A stretch of 64,000 nt of DNA, taken from Asanoa ishikariensis. GTDB taxonomy: Bacteria > Actinomycetota > Actinomycetes > Mycobacteriales > Micromonosporaceae. Where the stretch lies: positions 2,046,001-2,110,000 of the forward strand of contig NZ_FNQB01000001.1 of assembly GCF_900107455.1 (NCBI RefSeq). Direction: 5' to 3'. The translations under genes were made by a program, and so were the position numbers. This document shows positions 28,539 to 36,954 of this stretch, piece after piece (the first letter of the stretch is position 1; each line of letters opens with the position of its first letter). The notes under the pieces are model-generated. The model was given only the letters and a program-made list of their open reading frames with translations, did no database searches and was not told the origin of the DNA.

Positions 28539-28557
28539 GTACGAAAATTTCTTTTAC
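28539..28557. promoter_or_regulatory. A/T-rich palindrome upstream of sugar importer operon
   Basis: The stretch 28539-28557 is A/T-rich, exceptional for this genome. Its core CGAAAATTTC (28542-28551) is nearly symmetric (GAAA-A-TTTC) with looser outer arms GTA/TAC. It lies ~63-81 bases upstream of the binding-protein start, suiting an operator or promoter element. The regulator is unknown; no LacI or ROK gene is adjacent. Confidence 0.45.
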
Positions 28558-28604
28558 GACAGTGGTGTACGTCGTTTCCTGGTCACCAAGGTCGCACACA
28601 CGAA

Positions 28605-28628
28605 ACGGGCGCCCCGAAGGGCGCCCGT
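28605..28628 (-). terminator. Terminator after glsB-like gene
   Basis: ACGGGCGCCC (28605-28614) and GGGCGCCCGT (28619-28628) form a perfect 10-bp stem with a 4-nt loop; on the minus strand the loop is TTCG and the stem is followed by TTCGT. It ends the glsB-like transcript before the importer operon. Confidence 0.8.
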
Positions 28629-28644
28629 CTTCAGTTACCGTGCG

Positions 28645-28929
28645 TCAGTGGCGGACCCGACGGCGGCCACGGCCGTACATGCTCACGGTCAGCAGCACGC
28701 CGACGGCGGCGAGAGCGATCTGCAGGAGCAGCTCGCGCCAGTCGATGAAGCCCCCGGTGTCGGCGAAGCCGCCGGCGCGGGCGATCGCGGAGCCCAGCAG
28801 TGCGGCTACGACACCGATGACCAGCGTCAGCCAGATCGGGATGTTCTGGCGGCCGGGCACGACCAGTCGGCCCAGCGCACCGATGATCAGACCGACGATG
28901 ATTGCGGTGATGATTCCACCTGGGGTCAT
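28645..28929 (-). CDS. GlsB/YeaQ/YmgE family stress-response membrane protein
   Basis: A 94-residue transglycosylase-associated-type (YeaQ/YmgE) protein with three hydrophobic helices. The signature is GGIITAIIVGLIIGALGRLVVPGRQNIP near the N-terminus (the IxxGxxxGxLA/GR motif). The C-terminus is the Arg-rich GRGRRRVRH. The start is ATG 28929 preceded by GGAGGAAGGG. Members are often induced by general stress, and a sigma-B-like promoter can be read upstream. Biochemical function unknown for the family. Confidence 0.9.
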   Translation of the reverse strand: MTPGGIITAIIVGLIIGALGRLVVPGRQNIPIWLTLVIGVVAALLGSAIARAGGFADTGGFIDWRELLLQIALAAVGVLLTVSMYGRGRRRVRH

Positions 28930-28969
28930 GGCCCTTCCTCCTCCTCGGGGGGTGTGTGACAACCCGTGA

Positions 28970-28996
28970 ATTCCCGAGGCGGTCGAACGCCAAACC
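28970..28996 (-). promoter_or_regulatory. Possible sigma-B-type stress promoter of glsB-like gene
   Basis: On the minus strand, GGTTTG (around 28996-28991) and GGGAAT (28975-28970) are separated by about 15 bases, resembling the actinobacterial sigma-B pattern GTTT-N14-16-GGGTAT with one mismatch. The -10-like box is about 40 bases before the start codon. Confidence 0.45.
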
Positions 28997-29020
28997 GGAT
29001 CCATCCTCCTGACGGAAGGT

Positions 29021-29704
29021 TTATTTCACCGACGGCAAAGATTCGGGTGCGGCAGCGCGCCGGAGCCGGGCCGCGTCGACCAGGGCAGCGTCCATTGTCG
29101 AGAACGCCATCTTCGGCGGGTCGGCCAGATCGAACCAGGTCAGGTCGGTCGACTCGGCCGGGTCGAGCCGGATCGCCGACACGTCCAGGGTCGCGAAGTA
29201 GAAGCAGTCCAACACCGGCAGGAGCTCGTTCTGGAACTCGTACGCGCCGACGTACATGCCGATGAAGCCCGTGATCTGGACCTCGACACCGAGTTCCTCG
29301 CGCCCTTCGCGGACCGCCGCGGCCAGTGGGTGCTCGAAGCCGTCGCAGAACCCGCCCGGCACCTCCCACAGCCCGGCCATCGGGTCGATCGCCCGGCGCA
29401 ACGCCAGGAACCGGCCCGCGTCGTCGACCACGATCAGGCTCGCCGTCGGGCGCGCGTTGACGTAGAGCTGGTAGCCGCAGGACGGGCACGCGGTCGGCGG
29501 GCGGCCGGCCAGCGGCGAGCCACACCGTGCGCAGAAACCGGCGGACGGCCCGGACGCGAGCGGCGCGGGCGCCGAACCGGAAACCGGCGGCGCGGCCGCC
29601 GAGCCGGTCACCGAAGGCGCGGCCGCCGAGCCGGTCACCGAAGGCGCGGCTGCCGAGTTCGACAAATGCGGCGCGAGTGCCGAGTCCGAGGACTCGGCGG
29701 TCAC
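29021..29704 (-). CDS. NUDIX hydrolase with N-terminal zinc ribbon
   Basis: A 227-residue protein. Residues 1-55 are a low-complexity tail with repeated SVTGSAAAP units. A zinc ribbon follows ([21 protein letters not shown], ~57-77). The NUDIX domain has the box [24 protein letters not shown] (~117-140; G-x5-E-x7-REExxEEL/GV-like with REGREELGV). The ribbon-NUDIX arrangement resembles the NudC/ADP-ribose pyrophosphatase-like actinobacterial proteins; the substrate is not determined. GTG 29704 overlaps the lepA stop, so it is translationally coupled to lepA. Confidence 0.9.
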   Translation of the reverse strand: MTAESSDSALAPHLSNSAAAPSVTGSAAAPSVTGSAAAPPVSGSAPAPLASGPSAGFCARCGSPLAGRPPTACPSCGYQLYVNARPTASLIVVDDAGRFLALRRAIDPMAGLWEVPGGFCDGFEHPLAAAVREGREELGVEVQITGFIGMYVGAYEFQNELLPVLDCFYFATLDVSAIRLDPAESTDLTWFDLADPPKMAFSTMDAALVDAARLRRAAAPESLPSVK

Positions 29705-31581
29705 TTCTTCGCGGCCTTGATCTCGGCGGGCGAGTCCGAGGTGGACAGGGCGGCGATGAAGGCCTCCTGCGGCACCTCCACGCGGCCGACCATCTTCATC
29801 CGCTTCTTGCCTTCCTTCTGCTTCTCCAGCAGCTTGCGCTTACGGGTGATGTCACCGCCGTAGCACTTGGCCAGCACGTCCTTGCGGATCGCCCTGATCG
29901 TCTCGCGGGCGATCACCCGGCTGCCGATCGCGGCCTGGATCGGCACCTCGAACTGCTGCCGGGGGATCAGCTTCTGCAGCTTCGACGCGATGTTGACGCC
30001 GTAGTTGTAGGCCTTGTCCTTGTGGACGATCGCGCTGAACGCGTCGACCGCCTCGCCGTGCAGCAGGATGTCGACCTTGACAAGGTCGGAGTGCTGCTCG
30101 CCGGAGGGCTCGTAGTCGAGGCTCGCGTAGCCCTTCGTGCGGCTCTTGAGCTGGTCGAAGAAGTCGTAGATGATCTCGGCCAGCGGCAGCGTGTAACGCA
30201 GCTCGACGCGGTCGGTCGAGAGGTAGTCCATGCCGAGCAGCGAGCCCCGGCGGCCCTGGCACAGCTCCATGACCGCGCCGACGTAGTCGTTGGGCGTCAG
30301 GACCGTCGCCCGTACCACCGGCTCGTAGATCTCGGCGACCCGGCCGACCGGGAACTCGCTCGGGTTGGTCACCGTGAGCTCGGAGGCGTCGTCCATCGTG
30401 ACCCGGTAGACCACGTTGGGCGCGGTGGAGATCAGGTCGAGCGCGAACTCGCGCTCCAGCCGCTCGCGGATGATCTCCAGGTGGAGCAGGCCGAGGAAGC
30501 CGACACGGAAGCCGAAGCCGAGCGCGGCACTCGTCTCGGGCTCGTAGACCAGCGCGGCGTCGTTGAGCTTGAGCCGGTCGAGGGCGTCGCGCAGCGCCGG
30601 GTAGTCGGAGCCGTCGATCGGGTAGAGACCCGAGTAGACCATCGGCCGCGGGTCCTTGTAGCCACCCAGCGCCTTCGTGGCCGCCCGACCGTTGATCGTG
30701 ACGGTGTCACCGACCCGGGACTGCCGGACGTCCTTCACGCCGGTGATCAGGTAGCCCACCTCGCCGACACCGAGCGCCGGCGACTTGACCATCTCGGGCG
30801 AGATGACGCCGATCTCCAGGAGCTCGTGCACGGCACCGGTGGACATCATCTTGATCCGGTCGCGGGCTTCGATCTTTCCGTCGATCACCCGGACGTACGT
30901 GATCACGCCGCGGTAGATGTCGTACACGGAGTCGAAGATCATCGCTCGGGCGGGCGCCGCCGCGTCGCCGACCGGCGGGGTGAACTGCCGGACGATCTCG
31001 TCGAGCAGGTGCGCCACGCCCTCGCCGGTCTTGCCGGAGACCCGCAGGCAGTCCTCCGGCCGGCCGCCGATCAGGTGGGCGAGCTCCTCGGCGTACTTGT
31101 CGGGCTGCGCCGCCGGCAGGTCGATCTTGTTGAGCACCGGGATGATGTGCAGGTCGTTCTCGAGCGCCAGGTAGAGGTTGGCGAGCGTCTGCGCCTCGAT
31201 GCCCTGCGCGGCGTCGACCAGCAGCACGGCGCCCTCGCAGGCGGCCAGGCTGCGCGACACCTCGTACGTGAAGTCGACGTGCCCCGGAGTGTCGATCATG
31301 TTGAGGACGGCCTGCTCGCCGGTCTGCTCACCCTGGCGCACGGTCCACGGCATCCGGACCGCCTGCGACTTGATCGTGATGCCGCGCTCGCGCTCGATGT
31401 CCATGCGGTCCAGGTACTGGGCACGCATCTGGCGCGGGTCGACCACCTCGGTCAACTGCAGCATCCGGTCGGCCAGCGTCGACTTGCCATGGTCGATGTG
31501 GGCGATGATGCAGAAGTTGCGGATGCGCGCCGGGTCGGAGGAGCCAGGCTGGTTGGCGCCGGGGTCGAGCGTCGGTGGCAC
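29701..31581 (-). CDS. lepA: Elongation factor 4 (LepA)
   Basis: A 626-residue translational GTPase involved in ribosome biogenesis and back-translocation. The start is GTG 31581 ([22 protein letters not shown]); the frame is open to 31680, but that extension would overlap the divergent gene's start. G1 is [13 protein letters not shown], the switch is [15 protein letters not shown]3 DTPGHVDF and G4 NKIDLP. The C-terminal LepA-specific domain ([37 protein letters not shown]...[31 protein letters not shown]) is intact. Its 3' end overlaps the NUDIX gene by four bases. Confidence 0.97.
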   Translation of the reverse strand: MPPTLDPGANQPGSSDPARIRNFCIIAHIDHGKSTLADRMLQLTEVVDPRQMRAQYLDRMDIERERGITIKSQAVRMPWTVRQGEQTGEQAVLNMIDTPGHVDFTYEVSRSLAACEGAVLLVDAAQGIEAQTLANLYLALENDLHIIPVLNKIDLPAAQPDKYAEELAHLIGGRPEDCLRVSGKTGEGVAHLLDEIVRQFTPPVGDAAAPARAMIFDSVYDIYRGVITYVRVIDGKIEARDRIKMMSTGAVHELLEIGVISPEMVKSPALGVGEVGYLITGVKDVRQSRVGDTVTINGRAATKALGGYKDPRPMVYSGLYPIDGSDYPALRDALDRLKLNDAALVYEPETSAALGFGFRVGFLGLLHLEIIRERLEREFALDLISTAPNVVYRVTMDDASELTVTNPSEFPVGRVAEIYEPVVRATVLTPNDYVGAVMELCQGRRGSLLGMDYLSTDRVELRYTLPLAEIIYDFFDQLKSRTKGYASLDYEPSGEQHSDLVKVDILLHGEAVDAFSAIVHKDKAYNYGVNIASKLQKLIPRQQFEVPIQAAIGSRVIARETIRAIRKDVLAKCYGGDITRKRKLLEKQKEGKKRMKMVGRVEVPQEAFIAALSTSDSPAEIKAAKK

Positions 31582-31678
31582 GGTGGTCCGTTCTGGTCGG
31601 CAGCGGTCAAGGTCGCTCTCTATGCTCCCATGTCCAATTGGGTTGGCCGGCAGGGCGCGGTCCGGCAGCATGCTGGCC

Positions 31679-32662
31679 ATGCTCGCGCCACCGCCGTTCG
31701 CCTACGACGAGACCGCCCGCCGGCCGTCCTGGGCGGCGCTGTCCGCCGACCTGCGTGCCGCGATCGAGGGCCGGCTCGGCGCGCCAGTGGTCGCCGACTG
31801 GCCGGCCGGGGCCGGCTTCACCAGCGGCTTCGCCGCGCTGCTCGAAACGGCCGCGGGGGACCGGGTATTCGTCAAGGCCGCTCGCTCCGCCGACCAGCGG
31901 CATCTTTGCGACTGGTACGCCCACGAGGTGCTGGTCTCGGCCGTCCTCCCGGCGGCCGTGCGGGCACCCCGGCCGCTCTGGACCCTGGCGACGTCGGACT
32001 TCTTCGTGCTGTGCGCGGAGGCGGTCCCGGGCCACACCCCGGCGCTGCCCTGGTCGCCCGCGGAGCTCACGGCGACCCTGGACACGTGGGCCGAGGCGGC
32101 CGCCGCCCTGGCCGACCCGCCCCAGGCCCTGCTCGACCTGCGCCTGCCCGCGCTGGCGACGATGCTCGCCGACGAGTTCGGCGGCTGGCGCTGGATGGTC
32201 GAGGGCCGGGTGCCGTTGCCGCCGTCGGCCGAGCCGGCCCGTGACCGCATGCCCGCGCTGGCCGCCCTGGAGGCGGAGGCGCCGGCGTTGGCCGCTCCCG
32301 TCGGCCGCGAGTTGATGCACTGCGACCTGCGCCTCGACAACGTCATCATCGACGGCGCCGGCCGGGCCTGGCTGTGCGACTGGAACTGGCTCTGCCACGG
32401 ACCCGCCTGGTTCGACACGGCCGTCCTGCTGATCACCGCCCACGCGGGCGGCCTCGACGCCGACAAGCTCTGGTCCGACCACCCGACGTCGGCCGACGCC
32501 CCTGAGGGCGCCCTGGACGCGGCGTTGGCGGCGCTGTCCGGCTACTTCCTGACGCGTGGGGCCGCCCCACCCAACGACGCGGCGCCCACGGTCCGCGCCC
32601 ACCAGACCTGGCATGGCGAGGTGGCGCTGGACTGGCTCTACGCCCGGCAGGGCTGGACGTAA
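31679..32662 (+). CDS. Aminoglycoside phosphotransferase-like kinase
   Basis: A 327-residue protein of the APH/choline kinase fold. The catalytic loop is [35 protein letters not shown] (residues ~213-248), with the HxDLRLDN Brenner motif and the D-W-N metal-binding Asp. The N-terminal lobe has [23 protein letters not shown] with the ATP-binding Lys. It is divergent from lepA with about 100 bases between starts; ATG 31670, in frame, is an alternative start. Substrate unknown; not evidence of antibiotic resistance. Confidence 0.87.
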   Translation: MLAPPPFAYDETARRPSWAALSADLRAAIEGRLGAPVVADWPAGAGFTSGFAALLETAAGDRVFVKAARSADQRHLCDWYAHEVLVSAVLPAAVRAPRPLWTLATSDFFVLCAEAVPGHTPALPWSPAELTATLDTWAEAAAALADPPQALLDLRLPALATMLADEFGGWRWMVEGRVPLPPSAEPARDRMPALAALEAEAPALAAPVGRELMHCDLRLDNVIIDGAGRAWLCDWNWLCHGPAWFDTAVLLITAHAGGLDADKLWSDHPTSADAPEGALDAALAALSGYFLTRGAAPPNDAAPTVRAHQTWHGEVALDWLYARQGWT

Positions 32663-32877
32663 CCCACCCGAGGGGATATGTGCCGATTGGTGGCCGGCGG
32701 CGGGCTCGGGCGTGGGCTGTGGGCACGTGGTTGCGTACTGTTGTGGGGTTCGTGGGGGCAGTGGCCGGCCAAGGGGCGTTTTGGCCCGTCAATGGGTTGC
32801 TGGTAGGCTGGCTTTTCGCGTGTGGCGACGTTCGCCTGCGCCCCATTCATTCAGAGAAGCAAGGACGAGGCTGTCGC
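32663..32877. other. Leader region of rpsT
   Basis: A 215-base gap without a gene. It should hold the rpsT promoter and 5' leader. The end has AAGGACGAGG, the ribosome-binding region for rpsT. No other signal is firm. Confidence 0.4.
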
Positions 32878-33144
32878 GTGGCGAACATCAAGTCCCAGAT
32901 CAAGCGCAACCGGCAGAACGAGAAGCGCCGTCTGCGTAACAAGTCGGTCAAGTCGTCGCTGAAGACCGCGATCCGCAAGTTCCACGAGGCGACCGCGGCC
33001 GGCGACACCGAGAAGGCCGCTGTGCTGATGCGTGACGCAACGCGCAAGCTGGACAAGGCTGTCAGCAAGGGCGTCATCCACAAGAACCAGGCGGCGAACC
33101 GCAAGTCGGCCATCGCCAAGAAGGCCACCCCGGCTGCCGCCTGA
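32878..33144 (+). CDS. rpsT: 30S ribosomal protein bS20
   Basis: An 88-residue protein beginning [35 protein letters not shown], the bS20 signature, from GTG 32878, and ending in the Lys/Ala-rich [22 protein letters not shown] helix. It binds 16S rRNA. Monocistronic here, with an imperfect terminator downstream. Confidence 0.97.
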   Translation: MANIKSQIKRNRQNEKRRLRNKSVKSSLKTAIRKFHEATAAGDTEKAAVLMRDATRKLDKAVSKGVIHKNQAANRKSAIAKKATPAAA

Positions 33145-33161
33145 GCTGTCGGATCAGCTTT

Positions 33162-33202
33162 CGCCGAGGGTCGGCCGCGCTAGCGGTCCGGCCCTCGCGG
33201 CG
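33162..33202 (+). terminator. Imperfect terminator after rpsT
   Basis: CGCCGAGGGTCGG pairs imperfectly with CCGGCCCTCGCGGCG (about 33162-33202), followed by TTTCC. Two mismatches interrupt the stem. Confidence 0.45.
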
Positions 33203-33250
33203 TTTCCGGCCGGGGTCGGCAGGCCAGCGCCGGCAACGTAGCGTGGGCGC

Positions 33251-33886
33251 ATGACAGGGCGCCTTCTCTCGGTCAACACCGGTAGCCGCAAGATCACGGA
33301 CTACGCCGACGGGCCTGGTGGGCAGACCGGCATCAACAAGCAGCCGACCATCGACCGGGTCACGGTGTCGGATGCTGGGGTCGATGGTGACTACATCGGC
33401 AATCGCCGTGTGCACGGGGGTCCGGACCAGGCCGTTTATGCCTATGCCGTCGAGGATGCTCGTTGGTGGGCCGACGAGCTCGGGCGTGAGTTGTGGGCCG
33501 GTGCGTTTGGGGAAAACCTCACCACCGAAGGCGTTGACGTCACCGACGCGCTGATCGGGGAGCGCTGGGCGATCGGGTCCGCGGTCCTCCAGGTGACCAA
33601 GCCGCGCGAGCCCTGCATGACGTTCGCTGGTTTTTGGGGTGTGCCTGACCTGATCAAGCGCTTCAGCAACCACGGCGCGCCTGGCGCTTATCTACGGGTG
33701 CTGACGCCCGGTCAGGTCGGTGTCGATGACACCGTCGAGGTGGTCCACCGGCCCGACCACGACGTCACCATCGGCCAGATGTTCCGCGCCTTCAACGGCC
33801 ACCCGGAGCTGCTGCCGAGCCTGCTGGCCGCGACAGACATCCCGGAACCCCTGCTGTCGAGGATCCGCCGCCGCGTCGGCGCCTGA
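33251..33886 (+). CDS. MOSC domain protein (YiiM type)
   Basis: A 211-residue MOSC protein, related to the domain of molybdenum cofactor sulfurases and to YiiM, which acts on N-hydroxylated compounds. Key segments are VDGDYIGNRRVHGGPDQAVYAYAVEDARWW (~47-75), AFGENLTTEGVDVTDALIGERW (GENLTTEG motif) and the conserved Cys in KPREPCMTFAGFWG. No molybdoenzyme or electron-transfer partner gene is adjacent. ATG 33251. Confidence 0.9.
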   Translation: MTGRLLSVNTGSRKITDYADGPGGQTGINKQPTIDRVTVSDAGVDGDYIGNRRVHGGPDQAVYAYAVEDARWWADELGRELWAGAFGENLTTEGVDVTDALIGERWAIGSAVLQVTKPREPCMTFAGFWGVPDLIKRFSNHGAPGAYLRVLTPGQVGVDDTVEVVHRPDHDVTIGQMFRAFNGHPELLPSLLAATDIPEPLLSRIRRRVGA

Positions 33887-33929
33887 TCGGCGCTCCAACG
33901 CTCTGCGCCGGCCCACCGCGGACGTGGCA

Positions 33930-33955
33930 GGGCCGGGCCCCCAAGGGCCTGGCCC
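33930..33955. terminator. Bidirectional hairpin between MOSC and PhyH genes
   Basis: GGGCCGGGCCC (33930-33940) and GGGCCTGGCCC (33945-33955) pair with one mismatch across a 4-nt loop. It lies between convergent genes and can serve both. Confidence 0.55.
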
Positions 33956-33962
33956 GGTGTCC

Positions 33963-33999
33963 GGCGGGAGCAACGGTCGTGCCCCCGGCGGACCCGGGC
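33963..33999. repeat. Dispersed 37-base intergenic repeat, copy B
   Basis: This copy begins GGCGGGAGCAACGGTCGTGC and matches 8060-8096 at 32 of 37 positions by eye. It lies just beyond the MOSC/PhyH terminator hairpin. Confidence 0.6.
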
Positions 34000-34020
34000 C
34001 AGGTTGATGTTCCTAATGAA

Positions 34021-34923
34021 CTAGCGGAGCCAGGGGACGTTGCGGTCGAGGAGGCCGCGCGTCTTGAGCTCCTTGCGCAGCGGGATCTCGTCGTCGATGT
34101 AGCCGTCCCAGTTGATGCCCCAGTAGTTCGCCGTGTGGGTGCCCTCGCCCAGCAGCTGGCGCTGCACCGGCGTGCGGTTCTGCCACCACTGCGACGCCAG
34201 GTCGGGGTGCAGTTCGTCCAGCGGGCGGATCCACCGGTACGTGTAGCCGACGAACAGCATCTTCCGCGTGATGGTCGACAGGTTCGTCGAGCGCGAGTGC
34301 CACTGGCGGCGGTCGAAGATGAACGCGTCGCCGGGGTTCGCGGTGATCTCGACCGTGCCCTCAGGGTCCGGGTTCTGCACCGTCAGGTCGGCCGGGCGCG
34401 GCAGCGAGTTCAGCAGGTGGCTGCCCGGGATGACCTTGGTCGCGCCGCGGCCGTTCTCCGAGAGGTCGGAGAGGACGTACGCCACCTTCAGCGAGAACAT
34501 CGGGCGCGGGAGGTTCGGGTCCATCGTCTCCGGGTCGGAGTTCTGGCGGTACCCGTCCTGGTGCCAGCCCCAGTACGGCTTCTCCGGCTCGAGCGCCGGC
34601 GGAGTGACGTCGAGGTGGTTGTGGTGCGTGTAGATGTTCCAGCCCGCGAGGCCCCACATGTACGGGAACGCGACCGGGTGGGTCAGCAGCTCACCGAACA
34701 GTTCGTCGCGGTCGAGGAAGCCGAGCAGGTGGAGGGTGCCGTCCTTGGTGGTGTTGCCGGCGGCCTTCTCCTCGGCGTACACCCGGTCGACCGCCTCTTC
34801 GAGCGCGGCCCGGTGGTCCTCGGTCAGGACGTTGCGCAGGAGCATGAAGCCCTGCTCGTGGAACTCCTTGCGGTCGACCTCGCTGATCGGCTCATAGCCG
34901 GTGCGGCCTCCGTAGTCGAACAC
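34021..34923 (-). CDS. Phytanoyl-CoA dioxygenase family protein
   Basis: A 300-residue Fe(II)/2-oxoglutarate dioxygenase. The start is GTG 34923 (VFDYGGRTGYEPISEVDRKEF) with GGAGGAAA upstream. Iron ligands are read as the H-x-D of GWHQDGYRQNS (~135) and the later His of RRQWHSRSTNLS (~215), with an Arg that can bind 2-oxoglutarate nearby. The PhyH family covers hydroxylases of fatty acyl-CoA, ectoine and secondary metabolites. With no biosynthetic gene adjacent, the substrate is unknown. Confidence 0.87.
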   Translation of the reverse strand: MFDYGGRTGYEPISEVDRKEFHEQGFMLLRNVLTEDHRAALEEAVDRVYAEEKAAGNTTKDGTLHLLGFLDRDELFGELLTHPVAFPYMWGLAGWNIYTHHNHLDVTPPALEPEKPYWGWHQDGYRQNSDPETMDPNLPRPMFSLKVAYVLSDLSENGRGATKVIPGSHLLNSLPRPADLTVQNPDPEGTVEITANPGDAFIFDRRQWHSRSTNLSTITRKMLFVGYTYRWIRPLDELHPDLASQWWQNRTPVQRQLLGEGTHTANYWGINWDGYIDDEIPLRKELKTRGLLDRNVPWLR

Positions 34924-34997
34924 GTGATTTCCTCCTCGTGACGTCGCTCGGGCCGTCACCTCGACCGGTCGTTCGGGCCGTCTTCGGCCCTGCATAA

Positions 34998-35021
34998 CGC
35001 AAAATCTGAAGAGATTTCGCG
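34998..35021. promoter_or_regulatory. Inverted repeat in the PhyH promoter region
   Basis: CGC-A-AAATCT (34998-35007), spacer GAAG, AGATTT-C-GCG (35012-35021): a 24-base near-perfect dyad with one mismatched pair, ~75 bases upstream of the PhyH start. Its A/T-rich core stands out. Operator candidate; regulator unknown. Confidence 0.45.
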
Positions 35022-35231
35022 CACCCCGGCGATGCTAGAGGGGTCCGTCACGCCGACAACACTTCTCTCGGCCGGAGATTCACGGCGATCGGCGGATCGG
35101 CACGATATGGAGGGGCGTCATTACGGCGGGCGATGGTAGGTCACCCTAAATGCGCGTAAATCAGGCGCAAGATCGTACGGAAAGTGAGATAGAACTCAGT
35201 TCGCACGTGGTGAACGATCGGCGATTCGCGG
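35022..35231. other. Intergenic region between PhyH and the secreted protein gene
   Basis: The whole gap between 34924 and 35231 is 308 bases. Apart from the inverted repeat at 34998-35021 I see no gene or clear hairpin. The section 35140-35225 is less GC-rich than its surroundings. Confidence 0.4.
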
Positions 35232-36095
35232 TCAGGCGTCCGCGAAGACCTCGGCCTGGACCTGGCTCGTGCCCGCGCCGTCGACCTTCGACCAGCGGCC
35301 GCCGTCGGCTGACCATTCCAGGCCGGCGAACCGGACCGTCTTGACCCCGTGGTCGGTGGCGTGCGAGACCAGCCAGTGCGCGTAGCGCCAGCCTGCGGTC
35401 GCGTCAACGGCGGCCACCGCGAACCCGGCGCCCTCGGGCACCGTCTCGACCCTGCCCCAGTCCAGGTTGAGCACCTTGGTCAGTGAGGTCGCGGCCAGTA
35501 CGCCGCGCATCAGCGGCTCGCCGGGGACCGTGCAGGCGACCGCGCCGGTCGCCCGGCCGAGCAGCGCCGCGGCCAGCACGCCGGCCTCGTCGGACCACTT
35601 CTCGTAGGCCTCCGGGTACGCCGACCGCTGCACCGCCTGGGCCGCGTCGGTGACCCGCATGTCCTGCCAGCCGCGCACCTTCTTGAGGCCGGTGTAGAAC
35701 TTGCCCGCCGCGTACCGCGGATCGCGGATCTGCTCCGGCTTGCCCCAGCCCTGGCTCGGCCGTTGCTGGAAGAGCCCGAGCGAGTCACGGTCGCCGCCGG
35801 GCAGGTTCTCCAGCTTCGACTCCTGGAGGGCCGTCGCCAGCGCCACCACGACGCCGCGCTCCGGGACCTTCCGGCGTACGCCCACCGCGGTGATCGTGGC
35901 GGCGTTGGCCATCTGGGCGGCGTCGAGGGTGACCGGCGGGCTGTCGTCGCCGGCGCGCACGGTGCAGTCGCGGGACGGCGCGGGCAGCGAGATGTCAGGC
36001 GCCTTGAAGTCCTGCTTGCTCAGCCAGACTGCGAACGCCGCGACCAGGAAGAGCGCGACGATCCCGACAACAACGCCACGACCTCGCACCGACAC
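35232..36095 (-). CDS. Secreted or membrane-anchored protein with lysozyme-like segment
   Basis: A 287-residue protein. One hydrophobic N-terminal helix (VVVGIVALFLVAAFAVWL, residues ~8-25) anchors or exports it. Residues ~60-160 (MANAATITAVGVRRKVPERGVVVALATALQESKLENLPGGDRDSLGLFQQRPSQGWG) match the actinobacterial lytic-transglycosylase-like pattern: a Glu after ALATALQ and SLGLFQQR. This supports a peptidoglycan-related role, not proven. The start is GTG 36095; GTG 36089 is also possible. The two Cys (DCTVRAG, VACTVPGE) could form a disulfide outside the cell. Confidence 0.75.
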   Translation of the reverse strand: MSVRGRGVVVGIVALFLVAAFAVWLSKQDFKAPDISLPAPSRDCTVRAGDDSPPVTLDAAQMANAATITAVGVRRKVPERGVVVALATALQESKLENLPGGDRDSLGLFQQRPSQGWGKPEQIRDPRYAAGKFYTGLKKVRGWQDMRVTDAAQAVQRSAYPEAYEKWSDEAGVLAAALLGRATGAVACTVPGEPLMRGVLAATSLTKVLNLDWGRVETVPEGAGFAVAAVDATAGWRYAHWLVSHATDHGVKTVRFAGLEWSADGGRWSKVDGAGTSQVQAEVFADA

Positions 36096-36168
36096 CTCCG
36101 CGCTCCTGTTGTGGCAAAGGTTACGACGACAGCGCGAAACCGGGAAACGACGACGCGGCTATGTGGCC

Positions 36169-36936
36169 TTAACCGGGGATCCAGGCGGGGTCGCGCTTCT
36201 CCCGGAAGGCGGCCACGCCCTCGCGGCCTTCTTCGGAGAGGAAGTAACCGACGGAGCGCGCGCCGAGCTCCGCCGCGTCCTCCCGGACCGAGGCCAGGGG
36301 CGCGCGGGTCAGCAGCTCTTTCGTGCCGGCGAGAGCTCCGGGCGCGCCGCGCACCAGGGCGGCGCAGTACGAGCGCACCGTGGCGTCCAGCTCCTCGGCG
36401 CCCACGGCGGCGGTGGCCAGCCCGATCTCGACCGCCCGTGCGCCGTCGAACAGCTCGCCCGTCAGGTAGAGCGCCTGTGCGGCCCGCGGAGAGAGCCGGC
36501 GGAGCACCGTCGACGAGATCACCGCCGGGATCACCCCGAGCCGGACCTCCGTGAAGGCGAACGTCGCCTCCGTCGCGCAGATCGCGATGTCGGCCGCGGC
36601 GACCAGGCCGAGCCCGCCGGCCCGGGCGGGGCCGCCGATCCGGGCGACGACCGGCTTCGGGCACTCGACCACGGCGGCCAGCACGTCGCCGAGCATCCCG
36701 ACCGGGACCTGTCCGGACGCGTACGCGGCCGCGGTCTCCTTGAGGTCGGCACCTGAGCAGAACACCGGCCCGGTGTGCGACAGCACCACCACCCGCACCG
36801 CGGGGTCGGCCACGGCCGCCGCCAGGGCGTCCAGCAGCTCGGTCATCAACGGCGTGGAGAGCGCGTTGCGGTTGTGCGGGCTGTCGAGGGTGAGGGTGGT
36901 TACCCCACGGTCGGTGTCGACCCGGACGAGAGTCAT
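36169..36936 (-). CDS. Enoyl-CoA hydratase/isomerase family protein
   Basis: A 255-residue crotonase-fold enzyme. The start is ATG 36936 (MTLVRVDTDRGVTTLTLDSPHNRNALS); longer frames reach into the divergent hemW gene and are spurious. The oxyanion-hole segments are VFCSGADLKE and GGPARAGGLGLVAAADIAI; a Glu lies in AFTEVRLGVIPAVIS, the usual catalytic position. It likely acts on an acyl-CoA in fatty acid or branched-chain degradation. hemW starts 18 bases away on the other strand. Confidence 0.92.
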   Translation of the reverse strand: MTLVRVDTDRGVTTLTLDSPHNRNALSTPLMTELLDALAAAVADPAVRVVVLSHTGPVFCSGADLKETAAAYASGQVPVGMLGDVLAAVVECPKPVVARIGGPARAGGLGLVAAADIAICATEATFAFTEVRLGVIPAVISSTVLRRLSPRAAQALYLTGELFDGARAVEIGLATAAVGAEELDATVRSYCAALVRGAPGALAGTKELLTRAPLASVREDAAELGARSVGYFLSEEGREGVAAFREKRDPAWIPG

Positions 36937-36954
36937 GTGGCGCACACTAGTGGA

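Noticed and set aside
29527-32244. 905-codon antisense frame over lepA
   Set aside because: Mirror of the lepA coding frame with no motif of its own.
31679-32662. Antibiotic-resistance role for the phosphotransferase
   Set aside because: The APH fold is shared by many metabolic kinases and nothing in the context points to aminoglycosides.
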